Shown here: positions 34,335 to 34,826 of the stretch, in pieces
Position numbering within the stretch: the first letter of the stretch is position 1
Layout of the letters: each line of letters starts with the position of its first letter
Assembly (NCBI GenBank): GCA_937941245.1
Contig: CALDYC010000077.1
Span: 1-34,826 of the forward strand
Direction: 5' to 3'
DNA: 34,826 bases
Source: an uncultured Acidimicrobiales bacterium
Lineage (GTDB): Bacteria > Actinomycetota > Acidimicrobiia > Acidimicrobiales > UBA10347
Notes under the pieces: generated by a model
Seen by the model: only the letters and a program-made list of their open reading frames with translations
What the model was told of the DNA's origin: nothing
Databases searched by the model: none
Made by a program: the position numbers and the translations under genes

Positions 34335-34826
34335 TCAACCGCCGCCCTTTCGGTACGGAATGCCGAGCGCGGCAGGCATGCGTAACCGCTGCGAGAAGAA
34401 CACCAGCACGAGTAATACGAGGACATACGGAAGGATGTTGCTCCACCAGTTCGGCACCGTGTCGCTCGCGAGGTACCAACCGAACGCACCGACGGCGAGC
34501 AGACCGGCAAGGATCGCGTCAACGGTCTTGTTCCGGGTGAGAGCCCAAATGCCGACGCCGACCAGCACGATGGTGTTCACGAGCAGCATGCCGTGCGAGG
34601 CAGTGCCGTCGAGATCTTTGAGGTCGAGACCAAACACATAGCCGAACAGCAACGCTCCGAACAGGACGCCGCCTGGCCGCCAATTACCGAAAATCAGCGC
34701 TGCCAGACCGATGTAGCCGCGGCCGGCACTGTTACCGCCCTGAAACAGGCCAGAAAGCTCGGTGGATATAAACGCTCCACCGAGACCGGCAAGCCCGCCA
34801 GAGATGATCACACCGACGTACTTGTA
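34335..34826 (-). CDS. ABC transporter permease, nucleoside/sugar type (5' end cut by window)
   Basis: The 163 C-terminal residues visible run to the window edge (YKYVGVIISGGLAGLGGAF at the top). They contain GGNSAGRGYIGLAALIFGNWRPGG, typical of BPD_transp_2 permeases of the BmpA/NupQ group that import nucleosides or ribose. They hold about five hydrophobic segments and end in the short tail PYRKGGG. The N-terminal part is outside the window. The nucleoside hydrolase on the other strand supports a nucleoside substrate. Confidence 0.88.
   Translation of the reverse strand, partial: YKYVGVIISGGLAGLGGAFISTELSGLFQGGNSAGRGYIGLAALIFGNWRPGGVLFGALLFGYVFGLDLKDLDGTASHGMLLVNTIVLVGVGIWALTRNKTVDAILAGLLAVGAFGWYLASDTVPNWWSNILPYVLVLLVLVFFSQRLRMPAALGIPYRKGGG

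Noticed and set aside
1-34826. tRNA, rRNA, CRISPR array, insertion sequence, prophage or defence genes
   Set aside because: No supporting sequence was found in reading both strands.

Overview
The window looks like a chromosomal segment of a moderately GC-rich actinobacterium, most likely from the Acidimicrobiia (marine or soil Ilumatobacter-like lineages). The taxonomic reading is inference. It rests on coenzyme F420 genes (cofD, cofE), a near-textbook S-(hydroxymethyl)mycothiol dehydrogenase, an RF2 gene without a programmed frameshift, the prfB-ftsE-ftsX order, and a cofD / glycosyltransferase-DUF5719 / phosphomannomutase / Trm112-like / ahcY neighbourhood that recalls the mycobacterial fbiA-fbiB-whiB2-manB-sahH region. 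The content is core genome. I see no rRNA, tRNA, CRISPR array, insertion sequence or phage gene, and no gene-free stretch longer than 300 bases.

Left part (1-5540): a truncated biotin carboxylase gene (minus) is divergent from birA (plus), so a biotin-dependent enzyme lies next to its modifying ligase. A histidine-rich single-pass membrane protein follows and ends at a strong terminator. The minus strand then carries a compact operon: a 110-residue unknown protein, cofD, cofE and a small nucleotidyltransferase.

Middle (5681-20596): a 1045-residue glycosyltransferase with a large membrane domain is translationally coupled to a repeat-containing DUF5719-like envelope protein. A minus-strand ftsH-thioredoxin-methyltransferase unit comes next. 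Divergent from it are a phosphomannomutase, a cysteine-poor Trm112-like protein, an unusual transmembrane HTH/HEXXH protein, ahcY, comF, the ribosome hibernation factor gene and a PEP mutase/isocitrate lyase superfamily enzyme.

Right part (20624-34826): a coupled pair on the minus strand (D-threonine-aldolase-like enzyme, aldonolactone oxidase) is divergent from secA-prfB. Then come ftsE-ftsX and a large M23 endopeptidase with seven short cysteine modules, probably the hydrolase controlled by FtsEX. The end of the window holds mscR, an internally deleted TauD-like remnant, a phytanoyl-CoA-dioxygenase-like gene, a nucleoside hydrolase and the C-terminal part of a nucleoside/sugar ABC permease.

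A recurring regulatory theme is a TANNNT -10-like box exactly 6 or 7 nt before the start codon of at least six genes (birA, the 110-aa ORF, ftsH, trm112-like, comF, hpf). This suggests widespread leaderless transcription. The most unusual proteins are the transmembrane HTH/HEXXH protein, the His-rich membrane protein and the Cys-module M23 enzyme. No search could be run, so all family assignments come from recognising motifs by eye.
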